From the NCBI RefSeq assembly GCF_019457915.1, contig NZ_JAHZSS010000016.1, forward strand, positions 40,493-104,492: DNA of 64,000 nucleotides. The letters run 5' to 3'. Shown here one piece after another: positions 8,851-19,720 of the stretch. Numbering within the stretch: position 1 is the stretch's first letter; each line of letters begins with the position of its first letter. The DNA is from Neiella holothuriorum (GTDB lineage: Bacteria; Pseudomonadota; Gammaproteobacteria; Enterobacterales; Neiellaceae). The notes below the pieces were generated by a model that worked only from the letters and a program-made list of their open reading frames with translations, searched no databases and was not told the origin of the DNA. A program made the position numbers and the translations under genes.

Positions 8851-8889
8851 AAAAGCCGAGCGTCAGGACTTGTTACCGGTTCGGCTTTT
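8851..8889. terminator. Bidirectional terminator after beta-glucosidase
   Basis: AAAAGCCGA and TCGGCTTTT form a perfect 9-bp stem with A and T runs built in, between the converging beta-glucosidase and small membrane-protein genes. The loop contains the last codons of the leftward gene. Confidence 0.65.
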
Positions 8890-9063
8890 CATCCAATTGA
8901 GGCACCAATCACCAACCGTATTGCCGGTTCTGACAGCATAAAAACGAGACAGAGCAGACAATAACAACAGTACGCCAAGCAACAAATTGAACCAGTCCTG
9001 TTCAATCACACCGATATACAGCATGGCGCAGCCCAGTGCAGCAAATGCTATTTGTGCAAACAT
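8863..9063 (-). CDS. Small two-helix membrane protein
   Basis: A 66-residue protein with two hydrophobic segments (about residues 4-20 and 26-42) and a basic C-terminal tail. AGGAG is 7 bases before the ATG, which supports translation. I do not recognise a family with certainty; it resembles the many small inner-membrane proteins that marine gammaproteobacteria encode singly. Its stop lies inside the terminator loop shared with the beta-glucosidase. Confidence 0.6.
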   Translation of the reverse strand: MFAQIAFAALGCAMLYIGVIEQDWFNLLLGVLLLLSALSRFYAVRTGNTVGDWCLNWMKSRTGNKS

Positions 9064-9235
9064 TGTTCATCTCCTCTCTTGTATTAGCACTTTAATCAAT
9101 AATTAGTCGCTGGCAATCATAAATTTCTCATTTTCTCCACAATTGCATCTCGGCTGCTTGCAACTTCTGCACATTTTCAACGGCATAATACCCATATTAA
9201 CAATAATGAAATAATGATGAGCTAGGACTGTTTCT

Positions 9236-10477
9236 ATGAAACCACTCGTGTTGTCTGTTTTGATTGTCGTGCTTAGCGGCTGCCATGCGCATTCTGACGA
9301 TACATCGATGCACGCGACATCAGTGTTAGTTGATACTGGGCAACACCAAGCCTATACGCCTCAAGGCGTTTTACTCACCACCCAACAGGGTTTAACGCTA
9401 TGGGGCCAAGATGCGCACTATCAAGGCGCGCCCTTTTCATTCGCGATTAGCAACCAACAACAAACCGTTGTTGATACCAACACCAATTTGACGTGGCAAC
9501 GCGTGCCAGCCGAACAGCGCATGTCGTGGCAACAAGCGGGCGATTATTGTCAGGGCCTGACGCTGGCCGATAAGTCAGACTGGCGCTTGCCAACGGTAAA
9601 AGAGTTAGTGTCCATCGAAGATTTTTCCGAGGGCTGGCCCTACCTCAATACCGACGTATTTAGCCTTGGTGATCAAGAAATAGGTAAGCACTTACAGTTT
9701 TGGTCGAGTAACTTTTATCACATTGGCACCACTCATGGTGGAGCAGAAACAGCCTTTGGTGTGAATTTTGGTACCGGTCATGTCAAAGGATACCCAACCG
9801 GTGACGGCGATAATCAACGAATGCCACCGCCACCCAAACGTGAACGCGCTTCAGGCGAGGTTGCATTAAAAGGCGCAGATGGCGAGACGACGGGCGACAG
9901 TAGCGATAAAGGTAATAGTGCACATCAACGCCGCAAACCTCGAGGGAACCCAGCCTATAAGTTAGTTCGTTGCGTGCAAGGTGATGAATATGGCGTCAAT
10001 CAATTTGTTGATAACCACGACGGCACCGTGACAGATTTAGCAACTGGGTTGATGTGGATGAAACAAGATTCTGGACAAGCGCTCGATTGGCAACAAGCAC
10101 TGGATTATGCCGAAGATCTCATGGTTGCCGGTTACACCGACTGGAAGCTCCCCAACATTAAAGAATTACAGAGTATTGTTGATTACTCTGGCGTTTACCC
10201 TGCCATCGATTCGAGTGTCTTTAATACCACGGATAATGACGCCTATTTCTGGTCGAGTACCTCGGCATACTTTTCCAAATTTGGCCCTGAGGAAAAGCGT
10301 AAACCCTATTGGGCTTGGTATGTCGCATTTGGCTACGCTGTAGGCCCAGACGGTAAAGACACCCATGGCGCTGGCGCCGTGCGATACGATACCAAACAAG
10401 CCAACGGACCAATGGGGGCTGATGCCGAGCGTATTTATAATTTTGCCAGAGCCGTGCGCCAAATTGATATTCCCTAA
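9236..10477 (+). CDS. DUF1566 (Lcl-like) lipoprotein with duplicated domain
   Basis: A 413-residue protein with a lipoprotein signal (VVLSGC, Cys16). Two DUF1566/Lcl repeats follow: the first around DTNTNLTWQR, ADKSDWRLPTVKELVSI and FWSSNF, the second around TDLATGLMWMK, YTDWKLPNIKELQSIVDY and FWSSTS. The domain is related to C-type-lectin-like and formylglycine-enzyme-like folds, and in Legionella Lcl mediates adhesion. Between the repeats is a basic, low-complexity linker. It is probably surface- or periplasm-exposed. Monocistronic, ended by a heptamer repeat. Confidence 0.85.
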   Translation: MKPLVLSVLIVVLSGCHAHSDDTSMHATSVLVDTGQHQAYTPQGVLLTTQQGLTLWGQDAHYQGAPFSFAISNQQQTVVDTNTNLTWQRVPAEQRMSWQQAGDYCQGLTLADKSDWRLPTVKELVSIEDFSEGWPYLNTDVFSLGDQEIGKHLQFWSSNFYHIGTTHGGAETAFGVNFGTGHVKGYPTGDGDNQRMPPPPKRERASGEVALKGADGETTGDSSDKGNSAHQRRKPRGNPAYKLVRCVQGDEYGVNQFVDNHDGTVTDLATGLMWMKQDSGQALDWQQALDYAEDLMVAGYTDWKLPNIKELQSIVDYSGVYPAIDSSVFNTTDNDAYFWSSTSAYFSKFGPEEKRKPYWAWYVAFGYAVGPDGKDTHGAGAVRYDTKQANGPMGADAERIYNFARAVRQIDIP

Positions 10478-10508
10478 CCGCTAACCGCTAACCGCTAACC
10501 GCTAACCC
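10475..10508. repeat. Tandem heptamer TAACCGC
   Basis: TAACCGC is repeated four times exactly (10475-10502) and then a fifth, imperfect unit. The first unit contains the DUF1566 stop codon and the last overlaps the stop of the converging photolyase gene. Length variation here by slippage would alter only the extreme 3' ends. Confidence 0.9.
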
Positions 10509-11971
10509 GCTTGAGCCAATTGCTCATGGTGATCTTTGTAGAGCGCTAAGCTCATCTGGCGACGTTCACCATGATCCACAATCGGGGCAATGTAATGACC
10601 GCCAGCACCGGCTTTATGCAATAGCGCCGTTGGGCAATCGGCCAACTCGGGAATGAAGCGGCGTATAAACAGGCCTGATCCATCAAATCGTTTTGATTGT
10701 GTTTCTGGGTTAAAAATTCGGAAGTAAGGCGCGGCGTCTGTGCCTGTCGAGGCCGCCCATTGCCAGCCACCATTATTGGCCGACAAATCACCGTCGATAA
10801 GGCGCGACATAAAATACTGCTCGCCCCAACGCCAGTCGATCATTAAATCTTTTGACAAAAATGAAGCCACAATCATCCGTAAACGGTTATGCATCCAGCC
10901 AGTTTGATTGAGCTGGCGCATCGCCGCGTCCACCAGCGGAAACCCAGTTTTTCCTTGGCACCATTTATCAAACAACAGGCTGTCGTTTGGCCATTGGATC
11001 TGCTGATACCTTGGATTAAATGCTTGATTCATACACACGTGAGGCCAAGCGACCATCACGTGGCAATAAAATTCGCGCCAAATCAACTCATTCAACCAAG
11101 TTTTCGGTCCCTCGGCCAACTCCCATGGCGCGCCGTGTTCATGGCATAACCGAGCTAAACATTGCTTTGCTGACAAGCTACCAATTGCCAAATGCGGCGA
11201 AAGCTTCGACGTATTATCAAGTGCCGGAAAGTCGCGTTGTTGCTGATAATCTTGCGACTGTTCGCGGGCAAAGGTTCTAAGTTGAGCAAGAATATCCGGC
11301 GTTGCTACCGCATAGTCTTTACTAAGCCCCTCTGCGGCTGGCCAGTCTTCTGCAGCTAATGAGCAATGCCAGTGTTCAGCCAGCTCAGCAGCACTAGCAA
11401 AGGTATTGGAATGAATGGCTAATTTGTTGGGTTTGGCCAAACAGTGCCAACCCATCGTGGCAAGCTGCTTAAGCCAATTTTTGCTGAACGGCGTAAACAC
11501 TTTGTAAGGCGCATGACTGCCATTTACGATCTGCCCCGGCGGAATGATGCAGCGCTCTTCATAGGAGTAACAGGCTGGCTTGGCCGGAGTTTGGCGTAAC
11601 AATTTCAAAAATTGCTGATCGCGATTTACTTCATCGACTTCATACTCTCGATTACTAAACACGGCATCAATTTGCCAACTCTCAACGCAATCAAGCACAC
11701 AGTCTAGTTGTTGATTAAAGTCGTCAGCAATCAACACCTTCAAATCAATATTCAACTCACTCAATTCTGATTTCAATGCCAGCAAGCGGCGCCGAGTGAA
11801 ATCAATTTGAATAGCGCTCTTGTGGTGTTTCTGCCATTGCACTGGCGATACAACGAATACAGCCACTACCGACTTAGAAAGCTCGCACGCTTGGCTTAGT
11901 GCTGGGTTATCGAGTACCCGCAAGTCTCGCCGAAACCACACCAATGCTCGTTTAAATGTTTTAGTTGTCAT
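10502..11971 (-). CDS. phrB: Deoxyribodipyrimidine photolyase (CPD class I)
   Basis: The 489-residue flavoprotein repairs cyclobutane pyrimidine dimers using light. The N-terminal antenna domain starts with [17 protein letters not shown]; the FAD-binding half shows [43 protein letters not shown] and the [15 protein letters not shown] signature, all typical of class I CPD photolyases rather than cryptochromes. It lies 12 bases downstream of the TudS/YbgA gene, a pairing seen in many gammaproteobacteria, and is probably transcribed from the ECF11-type promoter at 12993-13019. Its stop codon falls inside a tandem heptamer repeat. Confidence 0.95.
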   Translation of the reverse strand: MTTKTFKRALVWFRRDLRVLDNPALSQACELSKSVVAVFVVSPVQWQKHHKSAIQIDFTRRRLLALKSELSELNIDLKVLIADDFNQQLDCVLDCVESWQIDAVFSNREYEVDEVNRDQQFLKLLRQTPAKPACYSYEERCIIPPGQIVNGSHAPYKVFTPFSKNWLKQLATMGWHCLAKPNKLAIHSNTFASAAELAEHWHCSLAAEDWPAAEGLSKDYAVATPDILAQLRTFAREQSQDYQQQRDFPALDNTSKLSPHLAIGSLSAKQCLARLCHEHGAPWELAEGPKTWLNELIWREFYCHVMVAWPHVCMNQAFNPRYQQIQWPNDSLLFDKWCQGKTGFPLVDAAMRQLNQTGWMHNRLRMIVASFLSKDLMIDWRWGEQYFMSRLIDGDLSANNGGWQWAASTGTDAAPYFRIFNPETQSKRFDGSGLFIRRFIPELADCPTALLHKAGAGGHYIAPIVDHGERRQMSLALYKDHHEQLAQAG

Positions 11972-11983
11972 TCGTTCGCCCCG

Positions 11984-12958
11984 TTACAACTGTTGCCGTA
12001 ATGCCAGCTTTTCCGGATGCGGTTTAATGTATACCTGTTGGCTCAGGTATTCGTTTGGGAACTTCACCAGTAAATGTTGGATTAAAGTCATCGGCGCCAT
12101 CAGCGGCAATATGCCCTGGCGGTATTTATCAATCACATCCGCCAAAGCTTGTCGCTCATTAGTACCAATTGAGCGTTTAAAGTAGCCCTGTAAGTGCATC
12201 AAGGCATTGGTATGGCCTTTGCGCCCAGCTCGCTGTTTCAGCGCATACATCAAGCCAGTAATGTATTCATCGGCCACATCATCAAGGCTATTACTACTCA
12301 AATCAGAGATTAGCTGACCTAACGTACGGTACGACGTTTGATGGTTGGCCATGACCAGAAACTTGTAGCGCGAATGAAATTTAATAAGTTTGTCAGATGT
12401 GAGGCCGGACGCGACGAGCTGCTGCCAGGCATGATAGGCAAAAACACGGGTCACAAAGTTTTCGCGAAGCACGGGATCACACAGGCGACCATTTTCTTCG
12501 ACCGGCAACAGCGGGTGCTTTTCCATCAGAGCTTTGGTGAATACGCCAACTGAATCATGGCGCAAGGTATGACCCTCAGGGTGATATACTTTGATGCGTT
12601 CCATTCCGCAGCTAGGCGATTTGGCACACACAATAAAGCCACTCAGGCCACTTAGCTGTTTCGCTTGCTGTTCACTGTATTGGTGAAGATCGTCGGTGAC
12701 ATCGATTGATTTGTCGGTGGAGCCGACGACACGAATTTGGTTATCAGCTTCGACTTGACGAATGGTTGGGCGGGGAACGCTCAGGCCAATAGCAACTTCA
12801 GGGCACACGGGCACGTAAGACACGTACTCTCTCAACTCTCGATCGGCGAAACCAAGTCGCTTGTGACCGCCGTCGAAACGCACGCCTTGACCAACAACGC
12901 ATGCGCTAATGCCCAACTGAATCGTGTTTGGCTTAAATTGAGTTTGAACTATTTTCAT
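11984..12958 (-). CDS. DUF523 (TudS-like) plus DUF1722 (YbgA) protein
   Basis: A two-domain protein of 324 residues. The N-terminal DUF523 part carries the cysteines expected to hold an iron-sulfur cluster (ISAC20, PVC52PE, KSPSC117G), as in the thiouracil desulfurase TudS. The C-terminal DUF1722/YbgA part (KFHSRYKFLVMANHQTSY through YFKRSIGTNERQAL) is frequently fused to it. The pairing with photolyase suggests a role in coping with damaged or thiolated nucleobases under light stress. Starts at ATG 12958, about 30 bases after the putative ECF11 -10 element. Confidence 0.88.
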   Translation of the reverse strand: MKIVQTQFKPNTIQLGISACVVGQGVRFDGGHKRLGFADRELREYVSYVPVCPEVAIGLSVPRPTIRQVEADNQIRVVGSTDKSIDVTDDLHQYSEQQAKQLSGLSGFIVCAKSPSCGMERIKVYHPEGHTLRHDSVGVFTKALMEKHPLLPVEENGRLCDPVLRENFVTRVFAYHAWQQLVASGLTSDKLIKFHSRYKFLVMANHQTSYRTLGQLISDLSSNSLDDVADEYITGLMYALKQRAGRKGHTNALMHLQGYFKRSIGTNERQALADVIDKYRQGILPLMAPMTLIQHLLVKFPNEYLSQQVYIKPHPEKLALRQQL

Positions 12959-12992
12959 CCGTGGCTCGCCGGTTAAATTGCATTAACTCAGC

Positions 12993-13019
12993 ATACGCCA
13001 ACCGATTGTAAATAGATCA
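12993..13019 (-). promoter_or_regulatory. Putative ECF11 promoter of the TudS/YbgA-photolyase pair
   Basis: On the minus strand TGATCT (13019-13014), a 16-base spacer, then CGTAT (12997-12993). This is the same architecture as the element before the lipid block at 7261-7287, and the -10 is closer to the recalled consensus. The predicted transcript begins roughly 30 bases before the ATG. Confidence 0.62.
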
Positions 13020-13051
13020 GTTCGTTTGTTCTTTAGCTGTATTGCCAGCTA

Positions 13052-13255
13052 TCAGAATTGGATAAAGCCTGACGCTTTTTCTTGGCATTGCAACCAAACT
13101 GGCTTGTCGCCACTTTTGACCCAAGCTCGGTGAAAGAAGCTACCAACTTGAGCAGATTTGTTGCAAATAACAGCAACAGGCATAACAACGATGCCTGCAA
13201 TTAATAGAACAACACGACGTAAAAAAACCACGATAGGTGAATAGAACTTGAACAT
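13052..13255 (-). CDS. Small membrane protein, unknown
   Basis: A 67-residue protein with one long hydrophobic segment (about residues 7-28) followed by a polar, basic tail. ATG at 13255 is preceded by AGGAGG at 7-base spacing, an unusually good ribosome binding site, which argues against a longer form. I do not recognise the family. It stands alone between the ECF11-type promoter region and the divergent DUF1853 gene. Confidence 0.6.
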   Translation of the reverse strand: MFKFYSPIVVFLRRVVLLIAGIVVMPVAVICNKSAQVGSFFHRAWVKSGDKPVWLQCQEKASGFIQF

Positions 13256-13392
13256 AGCATTGCCTCCTGTTTGAAACACAAACAGGTTAGACCAGATAAA
13301 CTGTGATGGCAATCACAAATGATATTTTATTACCTACTTTTTGATCTGCCTACTAAGTTAGGTGTCGACATGGCTCACGTAAATATTGAAAT

Positions 13393-14268
13393 ATGAAAGA
13401 AAATAACGAAATTATTCGAGATCTTAAGGCGCTAACGACTCGCATTCCCATCCTAGATCAAACGCTCCCCCACCAAGTGGACAGCACTTGGCTAACAACA
13501 TTTGGGCAGCAGATTGCGAGTACCAAAATCGACTGGCACGAAATTGCAGCTCGAGTTGAGCGCCCCCTTTCTTCTCGTTTGGGCCTTTACGTTGAACAGC
13601 TCTGGTTAGCACTCATCGACGTACACCCGGATTACCGGCTAATTAGTCATAACACCCAAGTTTCAGCTCATGGCCAAACAATCGGCGCCTTTGATTTTCT
13701 ACTTGAGCACCAATCTAGCCAGACCATTGAACATTGGGAATTAGCATGTAAATTCTATTTGGCCGTTGTATTACCCGATATCGAACAGGCGATTTGGTTG
13801 GGGCCGAATTTAAATGATGACTGGCTTAGCAAACGACAAAAATTACTAAACCGACAAATTGCACTTGGTGATCAGCCGGCTTCAAAAGCGCTATTGACTC
13901 AACTCGGCATCAACGAAATTGCTAGAAAGCGAATACTTGCTCAAGGATTGGTGTTTCAGCAGGCCCCAGCAACACTGAGCGAAGGAGTGCAGAACGGTTG
14001 TTGGTATCGCTACTCCGATTGGCAAACCATTGCAGCAAGCCATGACTGGCAACATCAACACAAATTAAATTGGCTGTCGCCCACGTCTTGCGATAGCAAT
14101 AGCATAATTGATTCGCCTCCTCGTCAACCTATGTTCCTAGCAGCACAGACGGCACGGTCAGCAAATCAAGATGACGGATATATAAAATGCTTCGTCGTAC
14201 CCGATGATTGGCCGGAAAAAGCACAAAAAAAAGCAGCCGAAATGCTAGCTAGCGGCTGCTTGATGTAA
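13393..14268 (+). CDS. DUF1853 family protein
   Basis: A 291-residue cytoplasmic protein matching DUF1853. The order RLGLYVEQLWLALI, then GAFDFLL and HWELACKFYL (Asp followed by Glu-x-x-x-Lys) looks like a PD-(D/E)XK nuclease-type core, so a nuclease-like fold is plausible but unproven. Its last codons contain the hairpin and A-run that act on the other strand as the terminator of ihfA. Confidence 0.75.
   Translation: MKENNEIIRDLKALTTRIPILDQTLPHQVDSTWLTTFGQQIASTKIDWHEIAARVERPLSSRLGLYVEQLWLALIDVHPDYRLISHNTQVSAHGQTIGAFDFLLEHQSSQTIEHWELACKFYLAVVLPDIEQAIWLGPNLNDDWLSKRQKLLNRQIALGDQPASKALLTQLGINEIARKRILAQGLVFQQAPATLSEGVQNGCWYRYSDWQTIAASHDWQHQHKLNWLSPTSCDSNSIIDSPPRQPMFLAAQTARSANQDDGYIKCFVVPDDWPEKAQKKAAEMLASGCLM
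14224..14260 (-). terminator. Rho-independent terminator of pheST-ihfA inside DUF1853
   Basis: On the minus strand AGCAGCCG and CGGCTGCT form a perfect 8-bp stem (13-base loop) followed by eight T residues, 24 bases past the ihfA stop. The element is embedded in the last coding residues of the converging DUF1853 gene. Confidence 0.85.
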
Positions 14269-14283
14269 GAGTTGATAAGCTAA

Positions 14284-14580
14284 TTAGTCAATCGGCTTAG
14301 CATTCTCAACTCTGGCTTTTAGCTTTTGTCCCGGCCGGAAGGTCACAACGCGGCGCGATGAGATAGGAATATCTTCACCGGTTTTTGGGTTGCGCCCCGG
14401 ACGTTCATTTTTTACTCGCAGATCAAAATTACCAAAGCCTGATAATTTAACCTGCTCACCCTCTTCCAGACTTTGACGGATCTCTTCAAAGAAGTTCTCC
14501 ACCATTTCTTTGGCCAGCTTTTTATTGATGCCTTGCTTCATAAAAAGCATTTCGGCCATGTCCGCTTTAGTGAGCGCCAT
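14284..14580 (-). CDS. ihfA: Integration host factor subunit alpha
   Basis: A 98-residue DNA-bending protein of the HU/IHF family: [11 protein letters not shown] start, the [11 protein letters not shown] beta segment, and the DNA-wrapping arm with [14 protein letters not shown] ending in [14 protein letters not shown] 14580 is 2 bases after the pheT stop with GGGAG upstream, the usual pheT-ihfA coupling of gammaproteobacteria. IHF bends DNA at sigma-54 promoters, so it is likely relevant to the nif promoters in this window. Confidence 0.97.
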   Translation of the reverse strand: MALTKADMAEMLFMKQGINKKLAKEMVENFFEEIRQSLEEGEQVKLSGFGNFDLRVKNERPGRNPKTGEDIPISSRRVVTFRPGQKLKARVENAKPID

Positions 14581-14582
14581 AT

Positions 14583-16964
14583 TCACTCCCTTAGTGTCGC
14601 GTTGAACTCAGATGTTACCGCTGTGATGACATTATCAGTTAAGACGCTGATTTCCTTGTCTTCAAGTGTTCGTTCCAAATCTTGTACGGTAATTGAGATC
14701 GCAAGGCTCTTTTGACCCTCGGCAACCCCTTCCCCTTGGTACACATCGAACAAGTTTACGTTAACGACTTGATTCCCGCCAACTTTTTTCACTAAGTCGA
14801 TCACATCTTGACTTGCAACAGCTTGTTCAAGCACAAACGCAAAGTCTCTGCGGTTAGCAGGGAACTTACTAACTGGCTGTGCTTTTGGAATCAGTTTTTC
14901 ACCCAGCGCTTCAATTAATAGCTCAAAAGCAAAGATTTTTCCTTTAATTCCGAGTGATTTAATTGAACTTGGGTGCAATGCCCCTACATGACCAACTAAA
15001 TTGTCACCGCGATAAACCGCAGCACATTGGCCCGGATGCAGCGCAGGATGGCTATCTGCAACAAAACTAAAGGGTTCTAGGCCGCCCAAATTAGCTAATA
15101 AAGCCTCTACGTCACCTTTCGCATCATAGAAGTCAACCGCACCAGCGCCTTCGCTCCAGTGCTCGTCAAAGCGGCTACCGACAATCACCCCAGCAAGCAT
15201 TTTATGCTGCGCAACTTGAGTTTCGGATTCAGGTAGGAAACGTAAACCGAGTTCAAATAGCCGAACACGGTTTTGTTGGCGGTTTTGGTTGTGCTTCAGC
15301 GTTTGCAGAAGGCCTGGCAACAAGCTCACGCGCATCGCCGACATATCGGCAGAGATCGGGTGAGGCAAAATTAAATCATCGGCGTCAGGGAACAACACCT
15401 TTTGAACTTTAGGGTCAACAAAGCTGTAGGTAATGGCTTCTTGATAACCTCGGCTGACTAGCGTGTCCTTGAGCTGATCTTCTGTGACATCCGCTTCTGG
15501 ATGACGATTCATCACCAGCGATGCAACAGGCGCAACATTTGGAATATTGTTGTAGCCGTAGACACGCGCCACTTCTTCAATCAAATCTTCTTCAATGGCT
15601 AAGTCAAAGCGGTAAGACGGCACAGTGGCTGTCCAGCCACCATCAATGGTGGTAACGCTCAAGCCCAAACGGGTAAGAATTTCGACAACTTGCGTGTCTT
15701 CAAAGCGAATACCAATTCGACCTTCAAGTTTAACTTTGCGTAAGGTAATTGGCGCTACTTGCGGCAAATGTTGCTCACTGACAGCCTCAACAACCGGCCC
15801 AGCCTCACCACCAACAATCTCAAGCAACAATGCAGTCGCTCGCTCCATCGCTTTGCGTTGCAGTTCAAAGTCAACGCCGCGCTCGTAGCGGTGCGATGCA
15901 TCCGTATGCAAGCCATAGCTACGTGCTTTACCGGCAATTGCCAGCGGCGCAAAGAATGCACTTTCAAGCAAAATATCTTTCGACTCAGCCGTTACACCGC
16001 TGTCTTGACCACCAAAAATACCAGCCATAGCCAGTGCTTTGTTGTGATCGGCAATGACCAGAGTGTCGTCGCGCAAGGTTGCTTCGTTGCCATCAAGCAG
16101 AGTCAGTTTTTCTTCTGGCTTGGCCATACGAACCACAATACCGCCTTCGATGGTATCGAGATCGAATGCATGCATCGGGTGACCAAACTCAAGCAATACG
16201 TACTGAGTGACATCAACCACAGGATCAACACTGCGAACACCACAACGACGTAGTTTTTCAACCAACCAAAGCGGTGATTTGACCGTGGCATCAACGCCAC
16301 GGATCACTCGCGCCAAATAACGCGGGCACGCTTGCGGCGCATCGAGAGTGACTGAAACCGTGTCGGTTAACGTCTCCTCGGCATTTTGCCAGCTTGGTTC
16401 TGTTACCGGACAATTGTTCAACACACCAATTTCACGTGCTAACCCAGCTATGCCTAAGCAATCACTGCGGTTTGGTGTTAAATCCACTTCAATGGTGTTG
16501 TCGTCTAGTTTGAGGTATTCGCGGATATCCACGCCAATTGGTGCATCAGCGGCTAATTCCATAATACCGTCTGATTCGTCGGCCATGCCGAGCTCGGCTT
16601 CCGCACACAACATGCCCATTGATGGCTGACCGCGCAATTTTGCTTTTTTGATTTTGAAATTGCCCGGTAGCACTGCACCAACAGTAGCCACCACAACTTT
16701 TAATCCTTGGCGGCAATTAGCTGCGCCACACACAATATCGAGCAGCTCATCGGCGCCAATATTCACTTTAGTAACGCGCAATTTATCGGCATCAGGATGT
16801 TGGCCGCATTCAACAACCTCACCCACCACAACGCCGGAAAACTCACCAGCCACACGTTCAACGCCGTCTACTTCTAAGCCGGCCATGGTAATTTGTTCAG
16901 CTAGCTCATCAGAGCTAATAGCGGGGTTAACCCATTCGCGGACCCAAGATTCACTGAATTTCAT
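14583..16964 (-). CDS. pheT: Phenylalanyl-tRNA synthetase beta subunit
   Basis: Full length at 793 residues. Domains in order: N-terminal OB-type tRNA-binding domain ([18 protein letters not shown], residues ~40-150), B3/B4 editing region with [10 protein letters not shown] and [18 protein letters not shown]5 domain, synthetase core, and a C-terminal FDX-ACB anticodon-binding domain ([15 protein letters not shown]). It works as an alpha2-beta2 enzyme with PheS, encoded 27 bases upstream. The ribosome binding site is weak. Confidence 0.98.
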   Translation of the reverse strand: MKFSESWVREWVNPAISSDELAEQITMAGLEVDGVERVAGEFSGVVVGEVVECGQHPDADKLRVTKVNIGADELLDIVCGAANCRQGLKVVVATVGAVLPGNFKIKKAKLRGQPSMGMLCAEAELGMADESDGIMELAADAPIGVDIREYLKLDDNTIEVDLTPNRSDCLGIAGLAREIGVLNNCPVTEPSWQNAEETLTDTVSVTLDAPQACPRYLARVIRGVDATVKSPLWLVEKLRRCGVRSVDPVVDVTQYVLLEFGHPMHAFDLDTIEGGIVVRMAKPEEKLTLLDGNEATLRDDTLVIADHNKALAMAGIFGGQDSGVTAESKDILLESAFFAPLAIAGKARSYGLHTDASHRYERGVDFELQRKAMERATALLLEIVGGEAGPVVEAVSEQHLPQVAPITLRKVKLEGRIGIRFEDTQVVEILTRLGLSVTTIDGGWTATVPSYRFDLAIEEDLIEEVARVYGYNNIPNVAPVASLVMNRHPEADVTEDQLKDTLVSRGYQEAITYSFVDPKVQKVLFPDADDLILPHPISADMSAMRVSLLPGLLQTLKHNQNRQQNRVRLFELGLRFLPESETQVAQHKMLAGVIVGSRFDEHWSEGAGAVDFYDAKGDVEALLANLGGLEPFSFVADSHPALHPGQCAAVYRGDNLVGHVGALHPSSIKSLGIKGKIFAFELLIEALGEKLIPKAQPVSKFPANRRDFAFVLEQAVASQDVIDLVKKVGGNQVVNVNLFDVYQGEGVAEGQKSLAISITVQDLERTLEDKEISVLTDNVITAVTSEFNATLRE

Positions 16965-16991
16965 CGTCTGTGTTCTCTCTTTCTTACCGGC

Positions 16992-18279
<1,288 letters not shown>

Positions 18280-18356
18280 ACGACCGTAGCTCAGCTGGTT
18301 AGAGCACCACCTTGACATGGTGGGGGTCGGTGGTTCGAGTCCACTCGGTCGTACCA
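18280..18356 (+). tRNA. tRNA-Val (anticodon GAC)
   Basis: A 77-base cloverleaf with encoded CCA. The acceptor stem pairs ACGACCG with CGGTCGT; the D arm is GCTC/GAGC; the anticodon stem CCACC/GGTGG holds loop TTGACAT (anticodon GAC, reading GUC codons); the T arm is GGTGG-TTCGAGT-CCACT. Its 3' half is the integration target of the adjacent island and is duplicated at 26691-26737; the gene itself is intact. Confidence 0.97.
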
Positions 18357-18357
18357 A
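18311..18357 (+). repeat. attL: 47-bp direct repeat in the tRNA-Val 3' end
   Basis: The 47 bases from the anticodon loop to one base past CCA are identical to 26691-26737. This is the core site at which the island integrase would cut and rejoin. Confidence 0.92.
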
Positions 18358-19027
18358 TTTTCCCAATCAATTCAACACCTTAAAATCATTCCAAACTCAA
18401 GACTATTTAGGCATTTGTCACTTTTGTCACTTTCGCTGTACCTCGTTGTAATTCGCTGTATTTCATTGAGTTACAAAAGATGTGACATTAGTCACTTTAT
18501 GTCTTTTCACAATCGCCAGTGACACACAAGTGACAAAACGGAATAGCTGCGCGCAGTCCAAACAAGCTGATTCTCGCAGCAGATTTTCGATGAACTCCCA
18601 TAGTTGGTGGAATCAATCGAAATGGCGTAAGGAACGTGAACGTAAGTATCTATGGAGATAAAAAATCGGACGCGAACCATCAAACAAAGCAAATACAACA
18701 CGTTTCGTTAATGTTGAATTCTATGGCGCATCAACAGCACCAATCTTGAGTTAGTTGACCTGCAAATTATCGAGCCGCGCCGGCAGGCCAACATGACTCG
18801 ATAAAAATCTCTGAGCTGCCGCGTTGGGCTGTAATAGCTCATACTCGACCTGACACTAATGAAGCCGAGGCCACAACATAATCGTTTAGCGCCTATGGGC
18901 CCCGCTGTCTACATCCGTGCTTTATACCCTAAACACCCTTCCCATCACTTCAGGAGTGTCCTACCGTATGAAATAACAACAAGTCGTTTCACACACTACC
19001 AAGAGCTGTTAGCAGGAAGTATCTGAC
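18357..19027. other. Left end of island: GTGAC/GTCAC repeats, no clear gene
   Basis: At 18414-18431 the 9-mer TTTGTCACT occurs twice in tandem. Further GTGAC or GTCAC copies occur near 18483-18495, 18518 and 18529, some inverted. Between them TCGCTGTA/TCGTTGTA recurs three times at about 10-base spacing (18432-18460). A single similar GTGAC site lies by the right end (26625). The pattern fits integrase arm-type sites or iterons. A 23-codon Trp/Arg-rich frame at 18590-18661 has no ribosome binding site and is not called. The rest shows nothing recognisable. Confidence 0.5.
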
Positions 19028-19720
19028 ATGGAACAAGACAAAGCGGTCAATACTCATGAAACCAAGGACATCAACCAGCATTCCGCGCTGCCGTCAGAAC
19101 CAACCACCATTCGCCAAGGCGAATATGGCAGCATAGCCTCGGACTCCAAATCAGGCGGACTTATCACTAGGAATATATTTGTTTGTGCCGGGCTGGTCGG
19201 CAGCTGTAAGAGCTCGAGCCACATTTTTTTGGCTCACTTTGACAGTCCGTGGAGCGTCCGCCATCTAAAGAGCATTCTCGCGAATGAGCTTGAGAAGACG
19301 GAAAAGTCGGGGAAGACCACCAGCTTTGATATTGAGTTAATCGGCGGCACGGTTTGGCTAAGCATAACGCTGATATTGTTCATATTGTTGGCGTTGCAAT
19401 TTGAGCCAGAAAATATCTATAAAATTGCCACTAAAACGATTTTCATCGCATTATCAGCTTTAGTCGTCGCGTACCAGTCGATCACTTACCTTTGCCTATT
19501 CTGTGTGTCCAGTTGCAGCAGGCACTCGGCCGTCAGTAAACATCACGGATTCGCTTGGAAATCATGCCGCCGCAGAATAACAGTTTATAAAACGTCTAAT
19601 ATTTCTAAGATTACTGTTGAAAAGTGCGATTCATCGTCCAAAGACGATAAGCGTGAGCGAGGGTGGTTGTGTGGATGCATGACCGAGAAAAAGGAATCAG
19701 ATTCGACCATCCGAGAGTAA
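19028..19720 (+). CDS. Island protein with two predicted membrane helices, unknown
   Basis: A 230-residue protein with a polar N-terminal half and two adjacent hydrophobic segments (about residues 106-125 and 133-155), ending in a Cys-rich, basic tail. AGGAAG is 8 bases before the ATG. I recognise no family. The helices and the charged ends suggest an inner-membrane protein with cytoplasmic termini. It is the first gene of the island after the tRNA and has no operon partner. Confidence 0.5.
   Translation: MEQDKAVNTHETKDINQHSALPSEPTTIRQGEYGSIASDSKSGGLITRNIFVCAGLVGSCKSSSHIFLAHFDSPWSVRHLKSILANELEKTEKSGKTTSFDIELIGGTVWLSITLILFILLALQFEPENIYKIATKTIFIALSALVVAYQSITYLCLFCVSSCSRHSAVSKHHGFAWKSCRRRITVYKTSNISKITVEKCDSSSKDDKRERGWLCGCMTEKKESDSTIRE

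Noticed and set aside
18590..18661. 23-codon Trp/Arg-rich peptide
   Set aside because: No ribosome binding site and no conservation evidence; may be a remnant but cannot be supported as a gene.
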